64,000 nt of DNA, from contig NZ_JPOS01000034.1 of assembly GCF_000759025.1 (NCBI RefSeq), positions 163,465-227,464 of the forward strand. Reading direction: 5' to 3'. This stretch comes from Phaeodactylibacter xiamenensis (GTDB lineage: Bacteria; Bacteroidota; Bacteroidia; Chitinophagales; Saprospiraceae). The notes under the pieces were generated by a model. It was not told where the DNA came from, searched no databases, and saw only the letters and a program-made list of their open reading frames with translations. Positions 35,704 through 43,587 of the stretch are shown one piece after another. Numbering within the stretch: position 1 is the stretch's first letter; each line of letters starts with the position of its first letter. Made by a program: the position numbers and the translations under genes.

Positions 35704-35745
35704 ATCTTTGCAGAAAACCCTTTCAAAATGCCGTTCTGCAAAGAT
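35704..35745 (+). promoter_or_regulatory. Inverted repeat before the transposase start
   Basis: ATCTTTGCAGAA pairs perfectly (12 bp) with TTCTGCAAAGAT just upstream of the transposase frame. In an mRNA read in from outside it would fold and could block translation, a known way for IS elements to avoid activation by neighbouring promoters. Confidence 0.5.
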
Positions 35746-35756
35746 CTAAAAAATGG

Positions 35757-36830
35757 TTGATAAAGCATCAATCTGAGGTTCCACAAGGCAACGCCTTGCG
35801 TCGATTAACCGTCTTATCTGGTTTATTAGGTGCCTTAATCAAAGGTGGCCGGGCATCTTTATCAGAGTTGGGCCGCCATATGGAAGACCCCACTGACCTG
35901 GAAAGTCGGGTCAAGAAGGCCAAGCGTTGGTTGCAAAATAAGTGGACCGATGTCACGGTACACTTTATACCCTACCTTCTTCCGATTCTCCACTCTCTGA
36001 GCAAGGCTGGAGAGTTAGTTCTGGCCATCGATGGCTCCTGTGTGGGCAAAGACTGCATGGCGCTGATGGTCAGTGTAATCTGGCGCAGGCGAGCCATTCC
36101 CATTTGTTGGGTAGTTCGTAAAGCTCCCAAAGGCCATTTCCCGGAACACATGCACGTGGCCATTATCGGTCAAGTGGCGATGCTTATGGACAGTATCCTG
36201 GAACAGGATTGCCGGATTTTCCTGCTGGGAGATGCCGAATTCGACGGCTGCGAGTTGCAACAGTCTTGTTTGGCTCACGGTTGGGAGTACGTGCTAAAAA
36301 CGGCGAAGGATACTTTGGTAGCCGATCATCCGAACATGGAGAATGCTTCGGCTTTTGGCCATTTGGCCGCAAGTATCGGTCAAAAAAGCTTGTTCCTGCC
36401 CCAAATGTATGTGACTAAGCAAGGGTTTGGGCCAGTCAATGTCTTGTTCTGGCATGACCGGACCCGATATGACCGACCTTTGTATCTGTTGACCAGCTTG
36501 GAATATGGCCCGCAAGCCGAAACATATTACCGAAAGAGGTATCACATTGAAACCTTTTTCGGCGATATCAAATCTCGCGGATTCCACATTCATAAAACCA
36601 GGATTGAAGAGCCTCAAACCTTGTTCAATCTCTTGATCGTGGCTAGCCTGGCTTTCATCATCTGTATCTTGTTCGAGTTTGATGCCCGAACCTCAGCCCA
36701 GTTGGGTAAATTCTGCCGTAAAGACCGAATCGATAGCTTGTCCGTGTTTCAGATTGGACTGAGGGCTGTCCGATTTTATGTCAGGCATGCTTTAAATCTT
36801 TCTTTCCAATTTTCAAAGAACTTCCCGTAA
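35757..36830 (+). CDS. IS4-family DDE transposase
   Basis: 357 residues. The catalytic triad is visible: LAIDGSCVG (first Asp), LLGDAEFDG (second Asp) and the IS4 signature YYRKRYHIETFFGDIKSRG, with Glu in the Y-R-E-K pattern. The N-terminus resembles other IS4 transposases of Bacteroidota. No ATG begins the frame: the candidate start is TTG at 35757, while an ATG at 35728 opens a 10-codon ORF in another frame that ends across the TTG. A non-ATG start or a programmed frameshift is possible. Confidence 0.88.
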   Translation: MIKHQSEVPQGNALRRLTVLSGLLGALIKGGRASLSELGRHMEDPTDLESRVKKAKRWLQNKWTDVTVHFIPYLLPILHSLSKAGELVLAIDGSCVGKDCMALMVSVIWRRRAIPICWVVRKAPKGHFPEHMHVAIIGQVAMLMDSILEQDCRIFLLGDAEFDGCELQQSCLAHGWEYVLKTAKDTLVADHPNMENASAFGHLAASIGQKSLFLPQMYVTKQGFGPVNVLFWHDRTRYDRPLYLLTSLEYGPQAETYYRKRYHIETFFGDIKSRGFHIHKTRIEEPQTLFNLLIVASLAFIICILFEFDARTSAQLGKFCRKDRIDSLSVFQIGLRAVRFYVRHALNLSFQFSKNFP

Positions 36831-36896
36831 AATAAAAGTGTACGGCAATGAATTAAAAAAAAGCCTTAACTTAATGTTGTGAAATTTTCGGAACGC

Positions 36897-36926
36897 CTCT
36901 TTTATCTCTTTTATCTCTTTTATCTC
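36897..36926 (+). repeat. Three copies of a 9-bp tandem repeat
   Basis: CTCTTTTAT repeated three times and then CTC, 46 bases beyond the IS end. Confidence 0.85.
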
Positions 36927-36972
36927 GGGTGTAAAAAGGCTGTTCGAATGTACATTTAGTCTGGTACTAAAA

Positions 36973-37018
36973 GGCTGATGCGTCGAGCATCGGTAGTGCT
37001 TCTATTGACGCATCAGCC
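36973..37018 (+). terminator. Perfect 12-bp hairpin upstream of the T9SS pseudogene
   Basis: GGCTGATGCGTC pairs with GACGCATCAGCC; the inner AGCA/TGCT also pairs. No T tract follows (ACATTATT). The role is unclear. Confidence 0.4.
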
Positions 37019-37045
37019 ACATTATTAATATCAAAAGTTTAAATT

Positions 37046-37425
37046 ATGCAATTTAAGCGAAACATTCAAAGCGTAAGTGTAGGCGTTTTATTCTACTTTG
37101 CGATGGGGGCTTTTATTGCCCCCCTATTCGGACAAACGGTCTTTTACCAGGGGCAAGTTGTTGATTATTGTTCAGGCGACCCATTAGAGGGAGTTGAAGT
37201 TCGTTTTCTACCTTGAATGTACAAGTCAGCCAGACAGAAGATGCCCAAATAGAGCTTACGTTATTGAACAGTACCGGGCAGGTGCTGCAAAATATCGAAG
37301 ATGTCCAAGCGGTTGAAGGCTTCAACCGCTACGAGATTGACGTATCCACCTACCCTCCGGGATTGTATATGATTTTCATTTCCAATCGAGAGCAGCGGAT
37401 CAGCCGTAAGGTGATCGTAGAGTAA
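37046..37425 (+). pseudogene. Internally deleted T9SS secreted protein
   Basis: The ATG at 37046 opens a signal peptide (ending APLFGQ) and the first strands of a carboxypeptidase-regulatory/CnaB-like domain (YQGQVVDYCSGDPLEGVEV), ending in TGA at 37214-37216. From 37213, in the next frame, TLNVQVSQTEDAQIELTLL runs to a complete T9SS type A C-terminus (STYPPGLYMIFISNREQ ... KVIVE). The two ends of a formerly larger protein are joined out of frame, so the middle was deleted. Confidence 0.75.
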
Positions 37426-37483
37426 TTAAATTGCAGGGTGGCAGATGTTTCTCTGCTGCCCTGCCCATTATACTTTTCTAGCT

Positions 37484-39394
37484 ATGAAAAAGTATTTACA
37501 ATGCTTATTTCTTCTGTTTCTTCTGTTCCCAATATTGTCTAGTGCCCAACAAAATCTAGTCATCAACCCAGGATTTGAAGATTATGAAAACTGCCCAACC
37601 GAGCCAGGTTTATTTTCAGGATATTTATTGGATTGGACCTATTATTTTGCAGCTCCAGAATACCTTAATGTGTGCGGATATACGGACATGAGGGCTTTCC
37701 CAAGAACCGGAGATGGTTTCGCTGCTGCTTACCTTTATAATATAATTACCAATACGTATTCTCACCATGAGTATTTGTACGGTCAGTTATCAGAACCCCT
37801 AGAAAAAGACAGCTTTTATTACGCTGAATTCCATATCCGGCCTGATTCTGATCGAGGCTTCATCAATAAATATGAAATGATCGTAACTCTTGAGCCTATC
37901 GACTCCACATTGCCTTTCGATGGCGTGCTCAACATGGAGCCGACTATCGAGTACGTAGGGGACATCATCACCGATACCACTCAGTATACCAAAATTTCAG
38001 GCTGCTTCACGGCGCAGGGGGGCGAGCGCTACATCACCCTGGGCAATTTCAATGCCGACCAGGAGACCGATTTTATCTGGGACCCCAATACTGCTATTGA
38101 GAAATCCAATTATTCCTACTTTGACGATGTTGGGGTGTTTAAGTTCAGCTTCGAGCACCTGCTCAATTTTGATACGACGATATGCGCAGGGAGCTGCATC
38201 AACATCGCCAACCGTATAGACGGAGACTACAACTGGCAGTTTGCCGGCGCTTCCCCAAGTGTTTCTCAGGAGATCGCGCCCCAGCAAATCTGTTACGACG
38301 AGCCCGGCGTATTCGACATAGAGGTAGTCATGACCCACTGCGCCGGCCAAGACACCCTGCTGCTGGAAGGGGCTGTGACGGTAGTGCCGCAGCCCACGCT
38401 CACCGCTGATACTTTGCAGCAGCTGCAAGTCACTGCGGGGGATACCGTGCCGTTACAAGCTTGTGCTACGGGCGACACCTACCAATGGGAACCCAGCCAG
38501 GGGCTGAGCTGCACCGATTGCACCAATCCCCTGGCTACGCCGCAGGAGGATATAACGTATACCGTGCAAGTTTGGAACGCCGGGCAGTGCGCCCAAAGCT
38601 GCACTTACGAGGTGGAAGTTTTCGAGCAGCCTGACCCAAGTTTTGCTTTATCTCAGGATACCATTTGTAGCGGACAGTGCGCCACTGTAGAATACACCGG
38701 CACAAACTTGGATATCGGGCTGGCATTCTGGTCATTCGAGTCGGCTGCGCCTGCGCAGGCAAGCGGGCTGGAGCCGCAGGAAGTTTGTTTTGACGAGCCT
38801 GGCCAATACGAAATCAGCCTGCAGGTAGGCACTGCACTTGATACCCTCACCGCTGTGGACACCATCGTGGTCTTGCCTCAGCCGGAAGCTTCCACTACTG
38901 CTCCAGTGCCCTACCGCTTGCAGTTTGGAGAGCGTCTGCGCTTGTCGCCCTGCGCCGATGGGCAATTCTACGCCTGGCAGTCCAGCTACCCGCTTTCCTG
39001 CCGCGATTGCCCTGACCCGGAGCTGGAGGCGATTGGCAACGATACTTTGCAGCTTTTGGTAAGCAATGGTGGCAATTGTGCTGTAACATGCCGCTATTTT
39101 GTGGAAGTCGAAGTCCCGGATAATATCTATTTGCCTACGGCTTTCTCCCCCAATGATGACGGGCGCAATGACTTTTTTGAGCCGCTGGGGCCTTATCATG
39201 AAACCCTTAGGTTAGAAGTTTATGACCGCTGGGGCGGTTTGCTATATAAAGGTGAAGGTATTGCTGCACGTTGGGATGGCATTTCCGGAGGGGAGCCAGC
39301 CACTGCAGGGCTTTATACTTATCAGTTGTTGTACCGTGATGTTCGCGATGGTCTGGTAAAAAAGGTCTCCGGAGGTGTGATGCTATTGAGGTAG
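37484..39394 (+). CDS. Secreted protein with PKD-like domains and gliding-motility (T9SS type B) C-terminus
   Basis: 636 residues: signal peptide (1-20, MKKYLQCLFLLFLLFPILSS), an N-terminal carbohydrate-binding-like domain (NLVINPGFEDYENCP..., about 24-230), two PKD-like domains with ICYDEPGVFDIEV and VCFDEPGQYEISL (about 245-320 and 390-470) interleaved with Cys-rich CTDC segments, and a type B C-terminal domain (YLPTAFSPNDDGRNDFFEP ... YDRWGGLLY). Likely a surface protein. The first 400 or so bases are clearly AT-richer than the rest, suggesting a mosaic gene. Confidence 0.85.
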   Translation: MKKYLQCLFLLFLLFPILSSAQQNLVINPGFEDYENCPTEPGLFSGYLLDWTYYFAAPEYLNVCGYTDMRAFPRTGDGFAAAYLYNIITNTYSHHEYLYGQLSEPLEKDSFYYAEFHIRPDSDRGFINKYEMIVTLEPIDSTLPFDGVLNMEPTIEYVGDIITDTTQYTKISGCFTAQGGERYITLGNFNADQETDFIWDPNTAIEKSNYSYFDDVGVFKFSFEHLLNFDTTICAGSCINIANRIDGDYNWQFAGASPSVSQEIAPQQICYDEPGVFDIEVVMTHCAGQDTLLLEGAVTVVPQPTLTADTLQQLQVTAGDTVPLQACATGDTYQWEPSQGLSCTDCTNPLATPQEDITYTVQVWNAGQCAQSCTYEVEVFEQPDPSFALSQDTICSGQCATVEYTGTNLDIGLAFWSFESAAPAQASGLEPQEVCFDEPGQYEISLQVGTALDTLTAVDTIVVLPQPEASTTAPVPYRLQFGERLRLSPCADGQFYAWQSSYPLSCRDCPDPELEAIGNDTLQLLVSNGGNCAVTCRYFVEVEVPDNIYLPTAFSPNDDGRNDFFEPLGPYHETLRLEVYDRWGGLLYKGEGIAARWDGISGGEPATAGLYTYQLLYRDVRDGLVKKVSGGVMLLR

Positions 39395-39428
39395 CTAATG
39401 TATATTTCAATAATTTTGGAACGGTATA
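39385..39428 (+). repeat. 44-bp copy of part of the upstream beta-helix gene
   Basis: This stretch matches 32366-32409 at 42 of 44 positions. There it encodes IEVATVYFNNFGTVY; here the same frame reads IEVANVYFNNFGTV and then TAG. It overlaps the last bases and stop of the type B protein gene in a different frame. Confidence 0.85.
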
Positions 39429-39429
39429 G

Positions 39430-39476
39430 GAGGAGGAGGTGGAAGGCACTTCAGAAGTGCCTTCCACCTCCTCCTC
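39430..39476. terminator. Perfect 23-bp hairpin between convergent genes
   Basis: Bases 39430-39452 are the exact reverse complement of 39454-39476 (core GGAAGGCACTTC-A-GAAGTGCCTTCC). It separates the surface protein gene from mscL and probably ends transcription from both sides. No long T tract follows. Confidence 0.75.
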
Positions 39477-39484
39477 TGCCCTCT

Positions 39485-39898
39485 TTACTTCTTAAGCAAG
39501 TCCCGGATTTCAGCCAGCAGTTCTTCCTGCGAAGGACCCTTAGGTGCAGGTGGAGCCTCCTCTGCCTCTTTCTTTTCCGTCAGGCGGTTGTAAGACCGGA
39601 TGATCATGAAAACAATGAAGGCGATGATCAGGAAGTCCAAAATCCGCTGTATGAAAATACCATAGCGGATGGCAACCTCCTCCTGCACGAGCTCGCCCGC
39701 GTCATTGGACACGCCCTCCTGAAGCACAATAGCGAGGCTGGAGAAGTCTACCCCGCCCAGCGCGAGGCCAATCGGTGGCATAATGACATCAGCCGTGAGC
39801 GACTTGACAATGGCTCCAAATGCACCCGCAATAATTACGGCTACGGCCAGTTCCAGTACGTTGCCTTTCATGATGAAGGCCTTGAATTCTTTTAGCAT
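39485..39898 (-). CDS. mscL: Large-conductance mechanosensitive channel
   Basis: 137 residues, normal length. It opens under membrane tension to release solutes on osmotic downshock. The N-terminal helix and TM1 (LKEFKAFIMKGNVLELAVAVIIAGAFG) and TM2 (ILDFLIIAFIVFMIIRSYNRL) are clear, with the charged cytoplasmic helix at the end (EELLAEIRDLLKK). Confidence 0.96.
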   Translation of the reverse strand: MLKEFKAFIMKGNVLELAVAVIIAGAFGAIVKSLTADVIMPPIGLALGGVDFSSLAIVLQEGVSNDAGELVQEEVAIRYGIFIQRILDFLIIAFIVFMIIRSYNRLTEKKEAEEAPPAPKGPSQEELLAEIRDLLKK

Positions 39899-40379
39899 TG
39901 TTCAGTGTGTTTGGTTTAAGGCCTGAAAAATACGACAGAATCTCAAATAGTTGATCACTAAAACGGGCGAAACAATGCTTTTCTACATTTTCCGTGGCTT
40001 TGGCAGGAGCGAACAAATAAAGCCTGCCGCTTGCGCTATATCATATTTATCCTTACTTTAGCTGTGCACGTTGAAACACAAGGGCAGTAGCGCTTCCCCC
40101 CGGATTCCTGCTGCCCGCTTTTTTGCCTCCTCTTTTCCTAATAGTAATACTATATCTCTTTCTTTAAAGCATCTCCCGGAAGAATGGCCAGCCATTTTAT
40201 TGCTATCAAAAAAAGTAGCTTTTTCGCGAACCAAGCTCAGTTTGCTTTGTTTTTATAGTAAAGCTATCAATAAAGCTAGTTTTGCTGAAAAGATGGCTTT
40301 CGTTTGGGCTCACGAAACGCGTCCTGTGGTACTAAATCATCAATGTTATGGTTTATTGATCACCTTAAAATTAATGGCT
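39899..40379. other. Divergent intergenic region between mscL and the SPFH lipoprotein gene
   Basis: About 480 bases. A hairpin GGGCAGTAG/CTGCTGCCC followed by CTTTTTT (about 40081-40129, plus strand) looks like a terminator of an unrecognised short transcript. The frame of the next gene happens to be open through this region from a TTG at 40071, but the translation is not protein-like. Confidence 0.4.
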
Positions 40380-41192
40380 ATGAAAAATTTCCTGTTTTTA
40401 ATGATGTGCTTGGCGCTGTCCGCGCTTACGACCAGCTGTACCGTAGTAAAGCAAGGAGAGGTCGGCGTCAAGCGCACTTTTGGGAAGTATGCTGACCGGC
40501 CATATACCGAAGGGCTTCGGGTATTCAACCCCTTCACCACTACGGTAGTCAAAGTGCCGGTCCAAACCGAAAATATGGAGGTCAGCCTCAACCTGCCTTC
40601 CAAAGAAGGGCTCAATATCCGGGCCGACATTTCTATCCTGTATAATCTAAAGGCAAACAAAGCACCTGATCTGCTCCGGGAAATTGGGCGGAATTATGAA
40701 AACAATGTTATCCTTCCCGTCTTCCGGTCCACGGTTTCCGACGTTACTGCCCGTTACTTCGCCAAGGACATGCACACCGGCGAGCGTGCAACCATCGAAG
40801 TGGCGATCCGCGATCAGATGGCGGGCCTGCTAGAAGAACGCGGGATCCTCATCGAAGCGGTGCTGATTAAGAGCATACAGCTGCCCGCCAACCTGGCCCG
40901 GGCGATCGAGGAGAAGCTGGAAGCCGAACAGCGCGCGCTCCGTATGGAGTTCGTCCTGCAGGAAGCACAGCAGGAAGCGCAGCGCCGCCGTATCGAAGCC
41001 GAAGGTATCCGGGATGCGCAAAACATCATCTCGCAGGGGCTCGACCCCAACGTGCTGCAGTTCAAGTCCATCGAAGCATTCCTAGAGCTGGCCAAATCTC
41101 CTAATACCAAGGTCATTATCACCGACGGGGATATGCCTATGCTGATGGACCCGCAGCAGCCGGGCGCGCTGCAAAGCACGCTCAAGAACTAA
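40380..41192 (+). CDS. SPFH/prohibitin-family lipoprotein
   Basis: 270 residues starting with a lipoprotein signal (MKNFLFLMMCLALSALTTSC) and then a prohibitin/SPFH domain (VKQGEVGVKRTFGKY, RVFNPF, VSDVTARYFAKDM, RDQMAGLLEERGI) and a long Ala/Glu/Gln-rich coiled coil (EAEQRALRMEFVLQEAQQEA). SPFH proteins form oligomeric rings that organise membrane areas or guard proteases. The lipobox implies tethering on the outer side of the inner membrane or at the outer membrane, unlike HflK/C. Confidence 0.88.
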   Translation: MKNFLFLMMCLALSALTTSCTVVKQGEVGVKRTFGKYADRPYTEGLRVFNPFTTTVVKVPVQTENMEVSLNLPSKEGLNIRADISILYNLKANKAPDLLREIGRNYENNVILPVFRSTVSDVTARYFAKDMHTGERATIEVAIRDQMAGLLEERGILIEAVLIKSIQLPANLARAIEEKLEAEQRALRMEFVLQEAQQEAQRRRIEAEGIRDAQNIISQGLDPNVLQFKSIEAFLELAKSPNTKVIITDGDMPMLMDPQQPGALQSTLKN

Positions 41193-41235
41193 GGTTGTAA
41201 GAACCAAGTGATTTCATACTAATTACTATTTTGGA

Positions 41236-41265
41236 AGGGTGCCGTGTATGCGGCACTCTTTTTTT
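41236..41265 (+). terminator. Intrinsic terminator after the SPFH gene
   Basis: AGGGTGCCG/CGGCACTCT stem with a TGTATG loop, followed by T7. Confidence 0.8.
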
Positions 41266-41322
41266 AAACCCTTTACGCCCGCCACCGTTTTCTCAAAGTG
41301 TAAGTATGGAAAAACAACAATC

Positions 41323-41895
41323 ATGAAAACAGGACTGATGCTCGCGATATTGCTGCTGACTGGCGGGTGTGGTGTCTCAGAGCAGCAAGAAACAAGCAGC
41401 AATACCTCTGATCAGCAAGAAGAAGCCGCCGTTTACGAAGACTATCCGGAGGCGGACAGCCTTTTGTCGGGCATCCCCGTTTATCCAAAGTTTGAAGATA
41501 TAGCGCCCTTACTGGCGCTGAATAACGATACCACTTACGTAGTCAACTTCTGGGCCACCTGGTGTAAGCCCTGCGTTAAGGAGTTGCCTTACTTCATAGA
41601 ACTGAGCAAAAAATATGCCGACCAACCGGTTCGAATATTGCTCATCAGCCTTGATTTTCCGGCTCAGTTGCAATCCCGCCTTGTCCCCTTCGTTGAAGAG
41701 CGGGAGATTAAGCCACTGGTAGCCGTACTGCTGGATGGCAAGTACAATGACTGGATCGACCGGGTTTCCCCGGAATGGAGTGGCGCCATACCGGCTACCC
41801 TTTTTTACCGGGGCAAGGACCGCCACTTCGTTGGAGAAGCGGTGCACAGCCTGGAAGAGCTGGAACAGGAACTCAATACCATTTATCAACCATAA
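41323..41895 (+). CDS. TlpA-like thioredoxin-fold lipoprotein
   Basis: 190 residues. Lipobox TGGC, an acidic linker, then a TlpA/ResA-type domain with VVNFWATWCKPCVKELPYF (CxxC near residue 78) and the cis-Pro region GAIPATLFY. Likely a periplasmic disulfide reductase. The ATG at 41323 in front of the lipoprotein signal is used. It is followed after 10 bases by a second thioredoxin-fold lipoprotein gene. Confidence 0.9.
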   Translation: MKTGLMLAILLLTGGCGVSEQQETSSNTSDQQEEAAVYEDYPEADSLLSGIPVYPKFEDIAPLLALNNDTTYVVNFWATWCKPCVKELPYFIELSKKYADQPVRILLISLDFPAQLQSRLVPFVEEREIKPLVAVLLDGKYNDWIDRVSPEWSGAIPATLFYRGKDRHFVGEAVHSLEELEQELNTIYQP

Positions 41896-41905
41896 CACTT
41901 TGACC

Positions 41906-42598
41906 ATGAAACACCTGATGACTGCCCTGTTGCTTGGGCTTTTGCTAACCGCTTGCGGCAATGCCACCGAAGCCGGAAAAGAGCAAGCCGCGAATACGGA
42001 AACGACGGAAGCCACCGAGACCAAACCTGAAGCCAAAACGGTATCTCAGCGTGCTGAAGGCATTGCCGTTGGCGAGCAGGCACCTGACTTCGAGCTCAAA
42101 AATGTAGACGGAAAGACCTATAGCCTTGCCGGTATCAAAGATGCGAATGGCCTTGCTCCAAAGGGCTATGTCGTTATCTTCACCTGCAATACCTGCCCTT
42201 TTGCTGTAGCGAGCGAGCAGCGCATTATTGACTTGCACAACAAGTATGCCCCGCAGGGCTATCCGGTAGTAGCCATTCAGCCCAACGACCCTGCCATTCA
42301 GCCGGGCGACAGTTTCGAGGCGATGCAGGAGCGGGCAGAGGAAATGGATTACCCTTTCGTTTACCTCTTTGACGAAGGGCAGGAAGTATACCCTGTTTAT
42401 GGCGCCACCAAAACGCCTGAGGTATTTCTGTTGGATGCCGACCGCTATGTCAAGTACCACGGTGCTATTGATGACAGCGTGCGCGACCCTGAAGGCGTAG
42501 AAGAAAAATACCTGGAGAATGCCATCAATGCCCTGATGAAAAATGAAACGCCCCATCCGCCTGTAACTAAAGCGGTAGGCTGTGGCATTAAGGCTTAA
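41906..42598 (+). CDS. Thioredoxin-like lipoprotein (AhpC/TSA-type, CxxC)
   Basis: 230 residues: lipobox LTAC, a Thr/Glu-rich linker, then a redoxin domain with GEQAPDFELKNVDG, the active site FTCNTCPFA (CxxC), and TPEVFLLDADRYVKYHGAIDD. Related proteins are annotated as thioredoxin-family or peroxiredoxin-like; the CxxC favours disulfide exchange. It ends with a CGIKA tail, adding another Cys. Operon with the TlpA-like gene upstream. Confidence 0.88.
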   Translation: MKHLMTALLLGLLLTACGNATEAGKEQAANTETTEATETKPEAKTVSQRAEGIAVGEQAPDFELKNVDGKTYSLAGIKDANGLAPKGYVVIFTCNTCPFAVASEQRIIDLHNKYAPQGYPVVAIQPNDPAIQPGDSFEAMQERAEEMDYPFVYLFDEGQEVYPVYGATKTPEVFLLDADRYVKYHGAIDDSVRDPEGVEEKYLENAINALMKNETPHPPVTKAVGCGIKA

Positions 42599-42606
42599 GC
42601 TTTCAC

Positions 42607-43506
42607 TTACCGATGCCCGGCTCTGGAGAAGAGCTGCTTACGGAAGCGCTCCGGAGTAGTGGCTTCGTACTTCTTGAAAAAGCGGCAGAAATAAGCCGCA
42701 TCCTTAAAGTTAAGCGCATCGCTGATTTCACCGACCGTCCGGTTTTCGTGAGCCAGCATGCGCTTAGCTTCCAGCATCACCCGGTGCCGGATGAGGTGGC
42801 CGGCCGATTGCCCTGTCTTCTCCTTCGCAACAGCATTTAAATAGTTAGGCGTGAGGTGCAGCAACTTCGCATAGTCTTTTACCAGCCTCGTCTCGCTGTA
42901 GTGCAGATCAATCAGCTGCTCAAACCGCTGTATGATATCCCTCAGCTGCGGCGTTTCGCTTGGGTTAGCTTGAAACCGGTCTTCGTAAACCTGTTGTGCC
43001 CGGCAAAGGATGACATTCACATAAGAGCGCAGCATGCTCATCATCCCGGTCTTGTTTTCGTGATACACTGCCAGCATCTGTTCGAGCAGGGTGCAGCAGG
43101 CTTCGTGATTCCGCTCATCCAAATCCACAAACGGATGCTCATAGCTGGAAGAGTAAAATGGAAATTCATACAGCTTATTCATGTTGTAGCGCTGTGTGAA
43201 AAAGTCGGCCGTAAAGAACAGTACATATCCTTTCAGCCCCTCATCCCGTTCCCAGGCATGTATCATTCCTGGTGACATCAGGAAGAGGCGCCCCGGCTTG
43301 ACATCATAGGCCTTGAAGTCGATCAGCTGACTGCCGTTGCCGGAAGTGGCGAGCAGCAGCATGTAATAGTTGTGCCGGTGGGGGTAGGCAAACCCGTCCG
43401 TCTCAGACATGAAAACCTCGTGCCGGGCCAGGTCAAAATGTTTGCCTGCCCGGGTGAAGGCATTACAGCGCAGCTCGTCAATATTAAAGCTCTTGGGTTC
43501 TGACAT
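42607..43506 (-). CDS. AraC-family transcriptional regulator
   Basis: 299 residues. N-terminal cupin sensor (FAYPHRHNYYMLLLATSGNG, PGRLFLMSPGMIHAWE) and C-terminal double helix-turn-helix (about 195-295; LHLTPNYLNAVAKEKTGQSA, VGEISDALNFKDAAYFCRFF). Ligand unknown. It converges on the thioredoxin-like gene and lies downstream of the BNR-repeat gene on the same strand, a possible regulatory link. Confidence 0.92.
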   Translation of the reverse strand: MSEPKSFNIDELRCNAFTRAGKHFDLARHEVFMSETDGFAYPHRHNYYMLLLATSGNGSQLIDFKAYDVKPGRLFLMSPGMIHAWERDEGLKGYVLFFTADFFTQRYNMNKLYEFPFYSSSYEHPFVDLDERNHEACCTLLEQMLAVYHENKTGMMSMLRSYVNVILCRAQQVYEDRFQANPSETPQLRDIIQRFEQLIDLHYSETRLVKDYAKLLHLTPNYLNAVAKEKTGQSAGHLIRHRVMLEAKRMLAHENRTVGEISDALNFKDAAYFCRFFKKYEATTPERFRKQLFSRAGHR

Positions 43507-43587
43507 GGTGAATAGGTCTCCATCATTTTCAACGTTGCTAAAATAGCTTTTTTCGCAAGCAACGGTTGGAAAGAGCCGCCAGCTTTT

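Larger units (their letters stand above)
35615..36850 (+). mobile_element. IS4-type insertion sequence, copy 1
   Basis: About 1236 bp bounded by inverted ends starting CATTGCCGTACACTTTTA (18 bp or more, identical at both ends; the match extends outward into AATT). It holds one transposase gene. A nearly identical copy in the opposite orientation begins at 63379. Target duplication is unclear because the flanks are A-rich (possible AATT). Confidence 0.88.

Noticed and set aside
35611..36854. Target-site duplication of IS copy 1
   Set aside because: The flanks are A/T-rich and only AATT is shared; IS4 elements usually duplicate more, so no size can be claimed.
40071..40379. Extension of the SPFH lipoprotein frame by 103 codons from a TTG
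   Set aside because: The lipoprotein signal at 40380 is a natural start, and the upstream part contains a terminator-like hairpin.
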